Assembly (NCBI RefSeq): GCF_002105535.1
Contig: NZ_CP015848.1
Location: 3,638,926 to 3,702,925, forward strand
DNA: 64,000 nt
Direction: 5' to 3'
Origin: Magnetospirillum sp. ME-1
GTDB lineage: Bacteria; Pseudomonadota; Alphaproteobacteria; Rhodospirillales; Magnetospirillaceae
In this document: positions 37,298 through 48,217 of the stretch, in pieces
Layout: each line of letters starts with the position of its first letter
Numbering within the stretch: position 1 is the first letter of the stretch
The notes under the pieces: model-generated
Told to the model about the DNA's origin: nothing
Database searches by the model: none
The model's input: only the letters and a program-made list of their open reading frames with translations
Translations under genes and position numbers: made by a program

Positions 37298-39827
37298 CGG
37301 TGGTGCCCCGGCCGGGCTCCGACTGGATGGCGACGGAACCGCCCAGCAGTTCGGCGATGCGCCGGCAGATGGCCAGCCCCAGCCCGACGCCGCGGGCGGG
37401 GTCGGCGCGTAGTGGATCGACCCGCTGGAAGGGCTCGAAGATCCGCGACAGCTTGTCGGCGGGAATGCCGCAGCCGGTATCTTCGACGGTGATCCGCGTT
37501 TCCCCGGCGTCGCCGTCAAGGCGCACGCTGATGCGCCCCCCGGCCTCGGTGTACTTGATGGCGTTGCCCAGCAGGTTGATGACGATCTGGCGGACGGCGC
37601 GGGAATCGGTGACCAGTGGCACCGATTCCGCCATCTCCATCTCGAGGCCGATATCCTTGGCGATGCATTGCGGACGCAACATGCCGGCGCATTCGCGGGC
37701 GATGGCGGCCAGATCGCAGGGCGCGACCGAAATGCGGTAGCTGCCCAGTTCGATGCGGCTGATGTCGAGCACCTCGTCGATGATGGACAGCAGGTGGCGG
37801 CCGCTGTCGCCGATGGCGGCGATGAACTCGGCGTGGTAGGGCGGCATCGGCCCGGCCATCTCGCTGGTCATGATCTCGGTGTAGCCCAGCACGGCGGTGA
37901 GCGGCGTGCGCAGTTCGTGGCTCATATGCGACAGGAAGACGGTCTTGGCGCGGTTGGCGTCCTCGGCGGCCTGCAGGGCGGTGACCAGGGCGTCCTCGGC
38001 GGCCTTGCGGGCCGTGATGTCCTCCTTGACCGCCAGGAAGTGCAAGATGGCGCCGTCGGGCGAGCGGATGGGCGAGATGGAGGCCCGTTCCCAGAACAGC
38101 TCTCCGCTTTTCCTGCGGTTCTGCATCTCGCCTTCCCAGGTCCCGCCGGCGGAGATGGTCCGCCACAGCTCGGCATAGACGGAATCGGGGGTGAGGCCCG
38201 ATTTGAGCAGGCGGGGATTGAGGCCGCGCACTTCGTCCAGGGTATAGCCGCAGACCTGGACGAATTTGGGGTTCACGTAATCGATATTGCCGCGGGGATC
38301 GGTGATCACCACCGAGACCGGGCTTTGCTCCACGGCGCGCGACAGGGTGCGCAGCGCCTCTTCCGCCCGCTTCGATTCGGTGATGTCGGTATGGGTGGCG
38401 ACGAAGCCGCCACCGGGCAGGGGATTGCCGATGACCTCCAGCGCCGAGCCGTCGGTCCGCTGGCGCTGGAAGCGGTGCGGCTGGAAGCTGCGGGCCAGGG
38501 CCATGCGTTCGGCCACCTGTGCCTCGGGGTCGCCGGGGCCGTAATCGCCCCGCCTGGCGTTGAGGCGCAGGTAGTCTTCCAGGCTGGTGCCGGGAACGGT
38601 CATCTCGGGCGGCAGGCGCAGCAGTTCCGCGAAACGCCGGTTGCAGGCCACCAGACGCAGGTCGTCGTCATAGACGCTGACGCCCTGGCTGATGTTTTCC
38701 AGGATGGTTTCCAGGGTGCGGGACTTGGCGGACAGCTCGCGGCGGCTGGAATCCAGGTCGGCGGTACGCTCGCGCACCCGCGTTTCCAGTTCCCCATGGG
38801 CGGCGGCCAGGGCGCGCTGCGCCCCTTCCCAGCGGCCGGCGATGTGGTGCGCGATGGCGAAGCCGATGGACGACACCACCAGCAGCAGGGCGCCGACCAT
38901 GGCGGAGATGCGCGTCACCTCGGAGGTGATTTCGTCCACGAAGCTGGAGCGTGGCCGCGCCAGCGCCACCGTCCAGCCGGTATGCAGCCGGACGAAGGAG
39001 GCGACGACTTCCTCGTTGCCGGCCGGGGTGAAGTAGTTCCGCACCACCGCGCGGCCCGGGGCGGCGGCGCTGTCCATGAAGGCCTTGGCGGCGGTGGCCA
39101 GGGCCTGGTCGGGGGATTCCACCGTCTGGCCGCGTCCCGAGGCGGCGATCACCGTGCCCTGGCGGTCCACCAGCATGCCCATGTCGAAGGGCGGCAGGAT
39201 GGTGGACGCGAAGATCTCGGTCAGCTTCGGCAGGTGGATGACGCCTCCCAGGTGCAGGATCAGGTTGCCCTGATCGTCCAGGCGGGGCACGTCGATGGCC
39301 ACCGCCGGGACGCCGTCGGCGCCTACGAAGGCATCGGAAACCGTCGGCCGTCCCGTGCGGGCAGCCTCCTGGAAATAGCTGCGGTCGGCCAGATTGAAGC
39401 GCCTGAGCAGCCGCTGAACCGCGAAGGGGTGGCTGAGATAATGGTCGCCGTTGGGCTGGAGCACGAACAGCACGGAAAAGCGCTCGTCCTCCAGCAGGCT
39501 GTCCAGGATGCGGCGCTTGGCGGAATCCGCATCGGCGGGAATGCCGTTGAGGCCGCGGTCCACCCGCTCCAGGTCGGGCAGTTCCGCCATGACCGGCAGG
39601 CCGGCGACGAAGCGCAGATCGCTGGTCATCTCCTCGATGGAGCGGTCAAAGCCGGCGGCCAGGGCGGCGGCCACCTGGCCCCGCTCGCGTCCCCACTGGG
39701 CCACCGCCTGGCGCTCCAGCGCATGGCGCAGATAGCCCACCACCACGATGATCGAGACGAGACAGGTCGCCGCAATCGCCACCGCGATACGGACCCGCAG
39801 CCCCAGACGTCCCTCTCCCGCGCTCAT
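37269..39827 (-). CDS. Cache-PAS-PAS sensor histidine kinase
   Basis: An 852-residue membrane kinase. It has an N-terminal helix (VRIAVAIAATCLVSIIVVVGY), a periplasmic dCache sensor (about 40-300), a second helix near 315-335, a coiled coil, two PAS domains (about 375-490 and 495-610), HisKA and HATPase. Phospho-acceptor His637 is in LSHMSHELRTPL; the N-box is NLLGNAIKYTE and the G-boxes DTGCGIPADK and GLGLAIC. No receiver domain or adjacent regulator is present. ATG 39827 is preferred; the upstream frame to 39887 opens with TTG. The output partner is unknown. Confidence 0.92.
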   Translation of the reverse strand: MSAGEGRLGLRVRIAVAIAATCLVSIIVVVGYLRHALERQAVAQWGRERGQVAAALAAGFDRSIEEMTSDLRFVAGLPVMAELPDLERVDRGLNGIPADADSAKRRILDSLLEDERFSVLFVLQPNGDHYLSHPFAVQRLLRRFNLADRSYFQEAARTGRPTVSDAFVGADGVPAVAIDVPRLDDQGNLILHLGGVIHLPKLTEIFASTILPPFDMGMLVDRQGTVIAASGRGQTVESPDQALATAAKAFMDSAAAPGRAVVRNYFTPAGNEEVVASFVRLHTGWTVALARPRSSFVDEITSEVTRISAMVGALLLVVSSIGFAIAHHIAGRWEGAQRALAAAHGELETRVRERTADLDSSRRELSAKSRTLETILENISQGVSVYDDDLRLVACNRRFAELLRLPPEMTVPGTSLEDYLRLNARRGDYGPGDPEAQVAERMALARSFQPHRFQRQRTDGSALEVIGNPLPGGGFVATHTDITESKRAEEALRTLSRAVEQSPVSVVITDPRGNIDYVNPKFVQVCGYTLDEVRGLNPRLLKSGLTPDSVYAELWRTISAGGTWEGEMQNRRKSGELFWERASISPIRSPDGAILHFLAVKEDITARKAAEDALVTALQAAEDANRAKTVFLSHMSHELRTPLTAVLGYTEIMTSEMAGPMPPYHAEFIAAIGDSGRHLLSIIDEVLDISRIELGSYRISVAPCDLAAIARECAGMLRPQCIAKDIGLEMEMAESVPLVTDSRAVRQIVINLLGNAIKYTEAGGRISVRLDGDAGETRITVEDTGCGIPADKLSRIFEPFQRVDPLRADPARGVGLGLAICRRIAELLGGSVAIQSEPGRGTTVTVTLPEMS

Positions 39828-39931
39828 CCTGCCGGTTCTATCCGTTTTTGTTGATGTATTCTGGAGGCACTTTCCATGCGGGCGCAAGACAAGTGTATAG
39901 TTGTGGGGCGCGCCGACAGGTTCGTGGTGGC

Positions 39932-39960
39932 TTGCCCGCCACCGCGACCAGTCCTATAGT
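39932..39960 (+). promoter_or_regulatory. Sigma-70-type promoter of pyrB
   Basis: TTGCCC, a 17-base spacer, then TATAGT. The -10 box ends 9 bases before the pyrB ATG, so transcription would begin about 2-4 bases before the start codon, giving a leaderless or nearly leaderless mRNA. A second TATAGT occurs at 39896 without a good -35 box. Confidence 0.55.
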
Positions 39961-39969
39961 TCGCGGACC

Positions 39970-40922
<953 letters not shown>

Positions 40923-40923
<1 letters not shown>

Positions 40924-42233
40924 TGGCCGCCCGCAATTCCTCTGGCCTGGTGGCCTATGTCAACGCCCGCCTGCTTGATCCCGCCAGCGGCCTGGATACC
41001 AGGGGCGCCCTGCTGACCAACGGCGAGACCATCGCCGACGTGGGGCCCGGCCTGTTCCAGGGCGGCGTGCCGTCCGGCATGGAGGTGGTGGATTGCCATG
41101 GCCTGTGCCTGGCCCCCGGCCTGGTGGACATGCGCGTCCAGCTGCGCGAGCCGGGCGAGGAGCATAAGGAAAGCCTGAAATCGGCGGGCGAGGCGGCGGT
41201 GGCCGGCGGCGTCACCTCCATGGTCTGCCTGCCCAACACCGATCCGGTGATCGACGACGTGGCCTCGGTGGAGTTCGTGGCGCGCCGCGCCCGCAAGATC
41301 GGGCTGGCCAAGGTCTATCCCTACGCCGCCGCCACCAAGAACCTGGAAGGCAAGGAACTGGCCGAGATGGGCATGCTGGCCGAGGCCGGCGCCCTGGCCT
41401 TCACCGACGGCGTGCTGGCCGTGCGCGATGCCCAGGTGATGCGCCGGGCGCTATCCTACGCCGCCACTTTCGGCCTGATGATCGTCCAGCACCCGGAAGA
41501 GCCGTCGCTGGCCAAGGGCGGCATGATGAACGACGGCGAACTGGCCACCCGCATGGGCCTCGCCGGCATTTCGCCGGCGGCCGAGATCATCATGCTGGAG
41601 CGCGACATGCGCCTGGTGGAGGTCACCGGCGGCCGCTACCACGCCGCCCATGTCAGCACCGGCGAGGGCGTCGAGATCATCCGCAAGGCCAAGGCCAAGG
41701 GATTGGCCGTCACCTGCGACACCGCCCCGCCCTATTTCGCCCTCAACGAGCTGGCGGTGAAGGATTACCGCACCTTCGCCAAGCTGTCGCCGCCGCTGCG
41801 CGCCGAAGCCGACCGTCTGGCCATCGTCGAGGGCTTGAGGGACGGCACCATCGATGCCGTCGCTTCCGACCATTCGCCCCAGGACCAGGATTCCAAGCGG
41901 GTGCCCTTCGCCATCGCCGAGTTCGGCGGCGTGGGGCTGGAAACCCTGCTGCCGGTGACGCTGGACCTCGTCCACAACGGCCATATGAGCCTGATCCAGG
42001 CACTGAAGCTGGTGACCTGCGCGCCGTCCGCCATCCTGGGCCTGCCCGCCGGGCGGCTGAAGGTGGGGGCGGCGGCCGATCTGGTGCTGTTCGACCCTGA
42101 TCGCGGCTGGAAGGTCGAGGCCAAGAAGTTCCATTCCAAGTCCAAGAACTCCCCCTTCGACGACCGCCCGGTGCAGGGCAGGGTGATGCGCACCATCGTC
42201 GACGGCCGCACGGTGTTCAAGCACGATGCTTGA
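40923..42233 (+). CDS. Dihydroorotase-like protein, probably inactive (PyrC')
   Basis: A 436-residue protein of the class I dihydroorotase family. The first metal-binding motif, normally D-x-H-x-H-x-R, reads D69-M-R-V-Q-L-R75: both histidines are replaced, by Arg71 and Gln73. Other metal-site positions remain: His190 (IVQHPEE), His243 (AAHVSTG) and Asp316 (ASDHSP). This matches the pseudo-dihydroorotases paired with pyrB in Pseudomonas and many alphaproteobacteria, which are structural partners of aspartate carbamoyltransferase. An active dihydroorotase is then expected elsewhere in the genome. It overlaps pyrB by 1 bp and plsY by 8 bp. Confidence 0.9.
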
Positions 42234-42831
42234 GCTGGTCGCCGCGGCCATCGGTGGCTACCTGCTGGGCTCCATCCCCTTCGGTCTGGTGCTGACCCGG
42301 CTGGCCGGCCTGGGCGACATCCGCCAGATCGGCTCGGGCAATATCGGCGCCACCAACGTGCTGCGCACCGGCCGCAAGGGCCTCGCGCTCGCCACTCTGC
42401 TGCTGGACGGCGGCAAGGGGGCCATCGCCGTGGGGCTGGTCTGGGGCCTGCTGGGCCGGGATCTGGTGCCGGTGGCGGGCTTCGCCGCCGTGCTGGGCCA
42501 CAATTTCCCCGTCTGGCTGGGCTTCAAGGGCGGCAAGGGCGTCGCCACCACCATCGGCACCATGCTGGCCGCCGCCTGGCCGGTGGGGCTGGCCTGCATC
42601 GCCACCTGGCTGGTGAGCGCCGCCATCTTCCGCATCTCGTCCCTGTCGGCGCTGATCGCCCTGGCGGCCTCGCCCGGCTTCGCCCTCTATCTCGCCGGAC
42701 CCGAATACGCCCTGATGGCCGCCGGTCTGGCGGTGATGGGCTTTTACCGCCACAAGGCCAACATCATCCGCCTGATCCGGGGCGAGGAACCCCGAATCGG
42801 GGGCAAGAAGAAGGACGCGGGCCAGGGATAA
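42226..42831 (+). CDS. plsY: Acyl-phosphate:glycerol-3-phosphate acyltransferase
   Basis: A 201-residue inner-membrane enzyme that acylates glycerol-3-phosphate from acyl-phosphate, starting phospholipid synthesis. The family motifs are all present: GSIPFGLVL, GSGNIGATNVLRTGRK and GHNFPVWLGFKGGKGVAT, with about five membrane helices. The C-terminus is basic (GGKKKDAGQG). It overlaps pyrC' by 8 bp, so it belongs to the pyr operon. Confidence 0.96.
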   Translation: MLELVAAAIGGYLLGSIPFGLVLTRLAGLGDIRQIGSGNIGATNVLRTGRKGLALATLLLDGGKGAIAVGLVWGLLGRDLVPVAGFAAVLGHNFPVWLGFKGGKGVATTIGTMLAAAWPVGLACIATWLVSAAIFRISSLSALIALAASPGFALYLAGPEYALMAAGLAVMGFYRHKANIIRLIRGEEPRIGGKKKDAGQG

Positions 42832-42834
42832 GCC

Positions 42835-43734
42835 CTACCGCATCGCCGCGTCGAGAAAGCCGAACATCCGCGCCGCCGAATCCTCGGTGGTGCCGTGGTC
42901 GTAGCGATACATGACCGCATTGCCCCGGATATCCGTCTTGGAAAATCCGTTCAGCTGGCGGCAATCCCAGCAATGGGTGGCGTCGGGATAGAGATGCCAG
43001 TCCACCGGCGCGCCGGCGGCCCTGGCGGAGTCCAGGGCGGGCTGGCAGTCCTTGGCCGGGGTCTCGGTGTCCTCGCCGCCCATCAGCACCAGGAGCGGGG
43101 TCGCCACGTCCGGTCCGGCGATGTCGAAGGCCGGGCCGTTGCGCGGCCTGATGGTGAAGCAGCCGGGATACATGGAGACGATCGCCCGAAAGCTCTCGCC
43201 GTCGCCCAACGCACCGGCCCACGACGTCCTGGACGCCATCAGGCCGACCATGGCCCCCCATGACCAGCCGGCCAGGCCGACCCGCTTCGCATCCACATAG
43301 GGCAGGCTCCGCAGGTGGCGGGCGGCCTGGAAGGCGTCGCGCACCCCACGGGCGAAGACCACGCCGCCCTTCGGCCCCATGCAGACGGTATCCACATTGC
43401 GCGGCCCCAGGGCATCGATCAGCAGCACCACATAGCCCTTTTCCACGCCGCGCCGGGCCCAGTCCTGCATGGAGACATTGGGGCGCTTGCTCTGCTGGCC
43501 CAGGCCGCCGCACTGGTGGAACAGCACCAAAGCGGGGAAGGGGCCGGGGCCTTCGGGCTTGAAGACCGCCATGCGCGGCGTCCCATCGGCCCCGAGGGCC
43601 GAGGCCTCGGCGGGAAAGGTGAGGTCGGGGGCCTGGGCGGCCGCCCCCTGCAATTCACCCGCCGAGGGGATTTCCACGGCGCCCGCGCCGCCGCTCAGGA
43701 AAAGCAGCGCGCCGGCGAGGAGGTTTCTCATCAT
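42835..43734 (-). CDS. Exported dienelactone-hydrolase-family protein
   Basis: A 299-residue alpha/beta hydrolase with a signal peptide (LLAGALLFLSGGAGAVEI). The nucleophile elbow is LAGWSWGAMVGL (Ser of G-W-S-W-G), and a late DATHCW supplies the catalytic His. Four further Cys residues suggest disulphides, in keeping with export. Substrate unknown. It starts 6 bp after the chemoreceptor gene on the same strand. Two ATGs in a row (43734 and 43731) are both possible starts. Confidence 0.86.
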   Translation of the reverse strand: MMRNLLAGALLFLSGGAGAVEIPSAGELQGAAAQAPDLTFPAEASALGADGTPRMAVFKPEGPGPFPALVLFHQCGGLGQQSKRPNVSMQDWARRGVEKGYVVLLIDALGPRNVDTVCMGPKGGVVFARGVRDAFQAARHLRSLPYVDAKRVGLAGWSWGAMVGLMASRTSWAGALGDGESFRAIVSMYPGCFTIRPRNGPAFDIAGPDVATPLLVLMGGEDTETPAKDCQPALDSARAAGAPVDWHLYPDATHCWDCRQLNGFSKTDIRGNAVMYRYDHGTTEDSAARMFGFLDAAMR

Positions 43735-43740
43735 CCTTTA

Positions 43741-45438
43741 TTACCCTTCCGCTCCGTTGTCCTTGCGCATGGAGGCCATGAACTGATGCACCTCGCGGTC
43801 CAGGGATTGCGCCTCGGCGGTCAGCCGCCGGGCGATGCCCTGGACGGAATCGGCGCTGGTCCCCGCCGAGGCGGTGGCCGAGGCCAGCTGTCCCAGCACG
43901 GAGGAAACCTCCTGGGTGCCGGCCGAGGCTTCCTGCACGTTGCGGGCGATTTCTGCGGTGGCGGCGCCTTGCTCCTCGACGGCGGCCGCGATGGCCCCGG
44001 CGATCTCGTTGATGCGGCCGATGGTGGCGGCGATGGCGGCGATGGCGTCCACCGCCTCGCTCGTGCGGGCCTGGACCGCGCCCACCTGGGTGGAGATCTC
44101 CTCGGTGGCCTTGGCGGTCTGGGTGGCCAGATGCTTGACCTCATTGGCGACGACGGCAAAACCTTTTCCCGCCTCGCCGGCGCGGGCGGCCTCGATGGTG
44201 GCGTTCAAGGCCAGCAGGTTGGTCTGGGCGGCGATGTCGTTGATCAGGGTCACCACCTCGCCGATATGGCCGGCGGCCTCGGCCAGGCCCCGCACCAGGG
44301 CGTTGGTCCGCTCGGCCTCGGCCACCGCCTTGCCCGAGGTGTCCGAGGATTCGTGGACCTGGCGGGAAATCTCGTGGATGGAGGCGGACAATTGCTCGGC
44401 GGCGGCCGCCACGGTGGCGACGTTGCCGGACGCCTGCTCGGCGGTGGCGGCGGCGGCGTTGGCCTTGGTCCCGGCCTCGCCCACCGCGCCCGAGACGATG
44501 TTGGCGGCGCTTTCCATCTCGCCCACCGCCTGGACCACCACGTCGGTGACCCGCTTGATGGAGGATTCGATGTCGTCGGCCAGTTGCAGCCGGGCCTGTT
44601 TGCGCTGGGTGCTGGCGGCCTTGTAGCTCTCCTGCTGGGCGGCGCGGGCCTCGGCTGCGCTGGCCGCTTCGTCGCGCAGCACGGCGATGGCGGTCACCAG
44701 GGTACCGATCTCGTCGGTGCGGCTGGTCTGTTCCACCTGGGCGGAATAGTCCTGGCGGGCCAGGCGCTGGGTCACGTCGGCCAGATGCCGGATCGGCGTG
44801 GCGATGTTGCGGGCCAGCAGCCCGACCAGCCCCAGGGCGATCACCACCACGGCCAGCGCGATGGCCGAGAACTCGATGGCGGCGGCGCGGAACTCCGTAT
44901 CGATGTCGTCGATATAGACGCCGGTGCCCACCACCCAGTTCCACGGGGCGTGGGCCATGGTCACCGACACCTTGGGAACCGGAACATCCGATCCGGGGCG
45001 GGGGAACTTGTAGAATTCCACGCCCTTGCCCGCCTTGGCCCCGGAAATCAGGCCGCGGATGTAGTTCTTGCCGTCGGCATCCTTGCTGTCGATGAAGTTC
45101 TTGCCCTCGCGCTCCGGGCGGGTGGGGTGCAGCACGTTGATGCCGTCGTAATCGTAGATGAAGAAATATTCGTCGCCCTGATAGCGCAGCGGGCGCAGCG
45201 TCTCGAGGGCCTGGGCCTTGGCGGTGGCCTCGTCGAACTCACCCGCCTTGGCGCGGTCGTGAAAGGATTTGATGGTGCCCCGCGCCACTTCGGCCAGGGC
45301 CGTCACCTTGCCGATGCGGTCGTCCAGCATGGATTGCCGCAACTGGCTGAGCGCCACCGCCGACAGAATGACAAAGCCCACCAGCGCCAGTATTGCCGTG
45401 GACATCAGCTTAAGTAGAATCCCCGATCCCTTGGCCAT
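43741..45438 (-). CDS. Methyl-accepting chemotaxis protein with single Cache domain
   Basis: A 565-residue transmembrane receptor. It has a first helix at about 12-32, a periplasmic sCache_2 domain ([35 protein letters not shown]), a second helix near 190-210, HAMP, and a methyl-accepting domain with tip [19 protein letters not shown]. sCache_2 receptors often sense small carboxylates, but the ligand here is unknown. A strong GAGGAGG site precedes the start. The C-terminus NGAEG is not the CheR-docking pentapeptide. Confidence 0.93.
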   Translation of the reverse strand: MAKGSGILLKLMSTAILALVGFVILSAVALSQLRQSMLDDRIGKVTALAEVARGTIKSFHDRAKAGEFDEATAKAQALETLRPLRYQGDEYFFIYDYDGINVLHPTRPEREGKNFIDSKDADGKNYIRGLISGAKAGKGVEFYKFPRPGSDVPVPKVSVTMAHAPWNWVVGTGVYIDDIDTEFRAAAIEFSAIALAVVVIALGLVGLLARNIATPIRHLADVTQRLARQDYSAQVEQTSRTDEIGTLVTAIAVLRDEAASAAEARAAQQESYKAASTQRKQARLQLADDIESSIKRVTDVVVQAVGEMESAANIVSGAVGEAGTKANAAAATAEQASGNVATVAAAAEQLSASIHEISRQVHESSDTSGKAVAEAERTNALVRGLAEAAGHIGEVVTLINDIAAQTNLLALNATIEAARAGEAGKGFAVVANEVKHLATQTAKATEEISTQVGAVQARTSEAVDAIAAIAATIGRINEIAGAIAAAVEEQGAATAEIARNVQEASAGTQEVSSVLGQLASATASAGTSADSVQGIARRLTAEAQSLDREVHQFMASMRKDNGAEG

Positions 45439-45531
45439 GAAAGCCTCCTCTCCCCAATCGGCTTATGTCTGCCGTTTAGGAAAGAGTATTCCTCTTGGGA
45501 CGTCAGTTCCAGTAATGAACCGTTACGCTAC

Positions 45532-46002
45532 TCAGCCGGGATTGCGCCGGGCGATCATGTTGACCGCCCGCATACTTAGAACGATTTCACTCTTCTGGTT
45601 CAAAACCTCGATGAACGAGGTCACCACGCCCCGGTCGGGCTTGGACTTGGAGGCGACGGCGTCCTGAATGGTGACCCGCACCGACAGGGTGTCGCCGGGC
45701 CGCACCGGGCGCACCCAGCGCAGTTCGTCCACCCCGGGCGAGGCCAGGCTGGCGCATTTGGTCAGGTAATGGTCGGCGTAAAGCCGCATCATCAGGCCGC
45801 AGGTCTGCCAGCCGCTGGCGATCAGTCCGCCGAAGACGGTGTCCCTGGCGGCCACCGGGTCGGTGTGGAAGTCCTGGGGGTCGTAGCGCCTGGCAAAGGC
45901 GATGACCTCGTCCTCGTCGACCGTGATGGAGCCGAATTCGTGCACGGCGCCGGGCACGTAATCCTCGAACCAGCGGTCGGTGATGGGGGAGGCGAAGGTC
46001 AT
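45532..46002 (-). CDS. MaoC-like (R)-specific enoyl-CoA hydratase family protein
   Basis: A 156-residue hot-dog-fold protein. The hydratase motif is present: ARRYDPQDFHTDP (catalytic Asp and His) followed by FGGLIASGWQTCGLMMRL. Members hydrate enoyl-CoA or act in related acyl-CoA chemistry. It follows the DAHP synthase gene by 9 bp on the same strand, so it is probably co-transcribed, though no metabolic link is obvious. Confidence 0.92.
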   Translation of the reverse strand: MTFASPITDRWFEDYVPGAVHEFGSITVDEDEVIAFARRYDPQDFHTDPVAARDTVFGGLIASGWQTCGLMMRLYADHYLTKCASLASPGVDELRWVRPVRPGDTLSVRVTIQDAVASKSKPDRGVVTSFIEVLNQKSEIVLSMRAVNMIARRNPG

Positions 46003-46011
46003 CGTGGTGTC

Positions 46012-47400
46012 TCAGCCCTTGCGCTTGGCCTGGTTCTTGGCGCGCAGCAGGGCGCGCTCGTCCTTCAGCTGCTCGGCGATCAGGAAGGCCAGTTCCAGCG
46101 ACTGGGTGGCGTTGAGGCGGGGGTCGCAGGCGGTCTGGTAGCGGTCGCCCAGATCCTCCTCGGCCACGCCGGTCATGCCGCCCAGGCATTCGGTGACGTC
46201 CTGGCCGGTCATCTCGAAATGCACGCCGCCGGCATGGCTGCCCTCGGCCTTGTGCACGGCGAAGAAGGCGCGCACTTCGGCCAGGATGGCGTCGAACGGA
46301 CGGGTCTTGTAGCCGCCCGCCGCCTTGATGGTGTTGGCGTGCATGGGATCGCACGACCACACCACCTTGCGGCCTTCGCGCTCGACCGCGCGGATCAGGC
46401 CGGGCAGGACCTGTTCCACCTTCTCGGCGCCCATGCGGGTGATCACGGTGATGCGGCCCGATTCGTTCTCGGGATTGAGGCGGTCGATCAGGCGCAGCAG
46501 GTCGTCGGCGCTCATGCCGGGGCCGGCCTTGAAGCCCAGCGGGTTCTGGACGCCCCTGAGGAATTCCACGTGGCCGGCGTCCAGCTGGCGGGTGCGCTCG
46601 CCGATCCACAGCATGTGGGCGGAACAGTCGTACCAGTCGCCGGTGGTGGAATCGATGCGGGTCAGCGCCTGCTCGTAGGGCATCAGCAGGGCTTCGTGGC
46701 TGGTGAAGAAATCGGTTTCGCGCAGTTGGGGCGTGGTCTCGCTGGTCATGCCGCAGGCCTCCATGAAGGCCAGGGTCTCGTCCAGGCGGTCGCACAGGTC
46801 CTGGTAGCGGGCGGCCTGCAGCGTGCCGGCGACGCAGCCCAGCGTCCACTGGTGCACCTTGTGCAGGTCGGCATAGCCGCCCTGGGCGAAGGCGCGCAGC
46901 AGGTTCAGGGTGGCGGCCGACTGGTTGTAGGCGCGGATCATGCGCTCGGGGTCGGGGACGCGGGCTTCGGCGGTGAACTCGCTGCCGTTGACGTTGTCGC
47001 CGCGATAGCTGGGCAGGGTCACGCCGTCGATGGTCTCGGTATCGGCCGAGCGGGGCTTGGCGAACTGGCCGGCCATGCGGCCCACCTTGACCACCGGCAT
47101 GGCGGCGCCATAGGTCAGCACCACCGCCATCTGCAGCAGAACCCGGAAGGTGTCGCGGATGTTGTTGGCGTGGAATTCGGCGAAGCTTTCGGCGCAATCG
47201 CCGCCCTGCAGCAGGAAGGCCTTGCCGTCGGCCACGTCGGCCAGCGACGCCTTCAGGCGCCGCGCCTCGCCCGCGAAGACCAGCGGCGGAAAGTTGCGCA
47301 AGCGCTCCTCGACCTCGGCCAGCTTGTCGGCGTCGGGATAGGTGGGGACCTGGTGGATCGGCTTCGCGCGCCAGCTTTCCGGCGACCAATTCTCGGACAT
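46012..47400 (-). CDS. 3-deoxy-7-phosphoheptulonate synthase, class II
   Basis: A 462-residue enzyme condensing phosphoenolpyruvate and erythrose-4-phosphate, the entry step to aromatic amino acids. It is the plant/mycobacterial (class II) type, not the AroFGH type. It has [19 protein letters not shown] at the start, [39 protein letters not shown] and [15 protein letters not shown], which carry the metal and substrate residues. The start has CAGGAG upstream. Confidence 0.96.
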   Translation of the reverse strand: MSENWSPESWRAKPIHQVPTYPDADKLAEVEERLRNFPPLVFAGEARRLKASLADVADGKAFLLQGGDCAESFAEFHANNIRDTFRVLLQMAVVLTYGAAMPVVKVGRMAGQFAKPRSADTETIDGVTLPSYRGDNVNGSEFTAEARVPDPERMIRAYNQSAATLNLLRAFAQGGYADLHKVHQWTLGCVAGTLQAARYQDLCDRLDETLAFMEACGMTSETTPQLRETDFFTSHEALLMPYEQALTRIDSTTGDWYDCSAHMLWIGERTRQLDAGHVEFLRGVQNPLGFKAGPGMSADDLLRLIDRLNPENESGRITVITRMGAEKVEQVLPGLIRAVEREGRKVVWSCDPMHANTIKAAGGYKTRPFDAILAEVRAFFAVHKAEGSHAGGVHFEMTGQDVTECLGGMTGVAEEDLGDRYQTACDPRLNATQSLELAFLIAEQLKDERALLRAKNQAKRKG

Positions 47401-47524
47401 GGGACTTCAATCTCCTGGCGTTCCGCGCCTTGCGAAACTGAAAAAGCCGTTCTCTATACGACGCTAGCGGCTATATTTCCAGCCCGGACGACGGGATACG
47501 GCCATGAAAAATCCGAGGATCGAA

Positions 47525-48145
47525 ATGAGCGGCGCCGCCACCCACTGGCAGAATGTCTGGACCACCAAGCAGCCGGAAGAGGTCTCCTGGCACCAGGATG
47601 ACCCGGCCCCCTCCCTGGCCATGATCCGGGCGGCCGGCTTGCGCAAGGACGCGGCCATCATCGATGTGGGCGGCGGCGCCTCGGTGCTGGTGGACCGTCT
47701 GCTGGACTTGGGCTACGTGCACGTGGCGGTGCTCGACATCGCCGAGGCGGCGTTGCGGATCGCGGCGGAGCGCCTGGGGCCCATGGGCGACGACGTCACC
47801 TGGATCGAATCCGGCGTGCTGGACTGGCGGCCGGTGCCCGGCCTGTTCGACCTGTGGCATGACCGCGCGGTGCTGCATTTCCTCGACCAGCCGGCCGATC
47901 AGGCCCGCTATGTGGAGGTGATGAAGCGGGCGCTGGGCCCCGAGGCTACGGTGATCCTCGCCACCTTTGCCCCCGACGGGCCGCAAATGTGTTCGGGCCT
48001 GCCGGTGTGCCGCCACGATTGCGCCAGCCTGTCGGCGCTGCTGGGGCCGGACTTCCGGCTGGTGGAGGAGATGCGCCAGGACCACCTGACGCCGGGCGGC
48101 AAGGTGCAGAAATTCCAGTGGTGCCGGTTCGTCAGGGTTTCGTAA
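47525..48145 (+). CDS. Class I SAM-dependent methyltransferase
   Basis: A 206-residue enzyme with motif I IIDVGGGASVLVDRLLDLG and acidic AVLDIAEAAL, then LWHDRAVLHFL. The segment THWQNVWTTKQPEEVSWHQ is typical of a family near thiopurine/tellurite-type methyltransferases. ATG 47525 is preferred because GAGGA lies 6 bases upstream and homologous sequence starts there; ATG 47504 would add seven residues. Acceptor unknown. Confidence 0.85.
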   Translation: MSGAATHWQNVWTTKQPEEVSWHQDDPAPSLAMIRAAGLRKDAAIIDVGGGASVLVDRLLDLGYVHVAVLDIAEAALRIAAERLGPMGDDVTWIESGVLDWRPVPGLFDLWHDRAVLHFLDQPADQARYVEVMKRALGPEATVILATFAPDGPQMCSGLPVCRHDCASLSALLGPDFRLVEEMRQDHLTPGGKVQKFQWCRFVRVS

Positions 48146-48217
48146 GGCGGCCGGACTTCTCGTCCCGCGCGACATGCCCTATGGTAGGGCGACGGTGGGC
48201 GTTCCGGGGGCCAGGCA

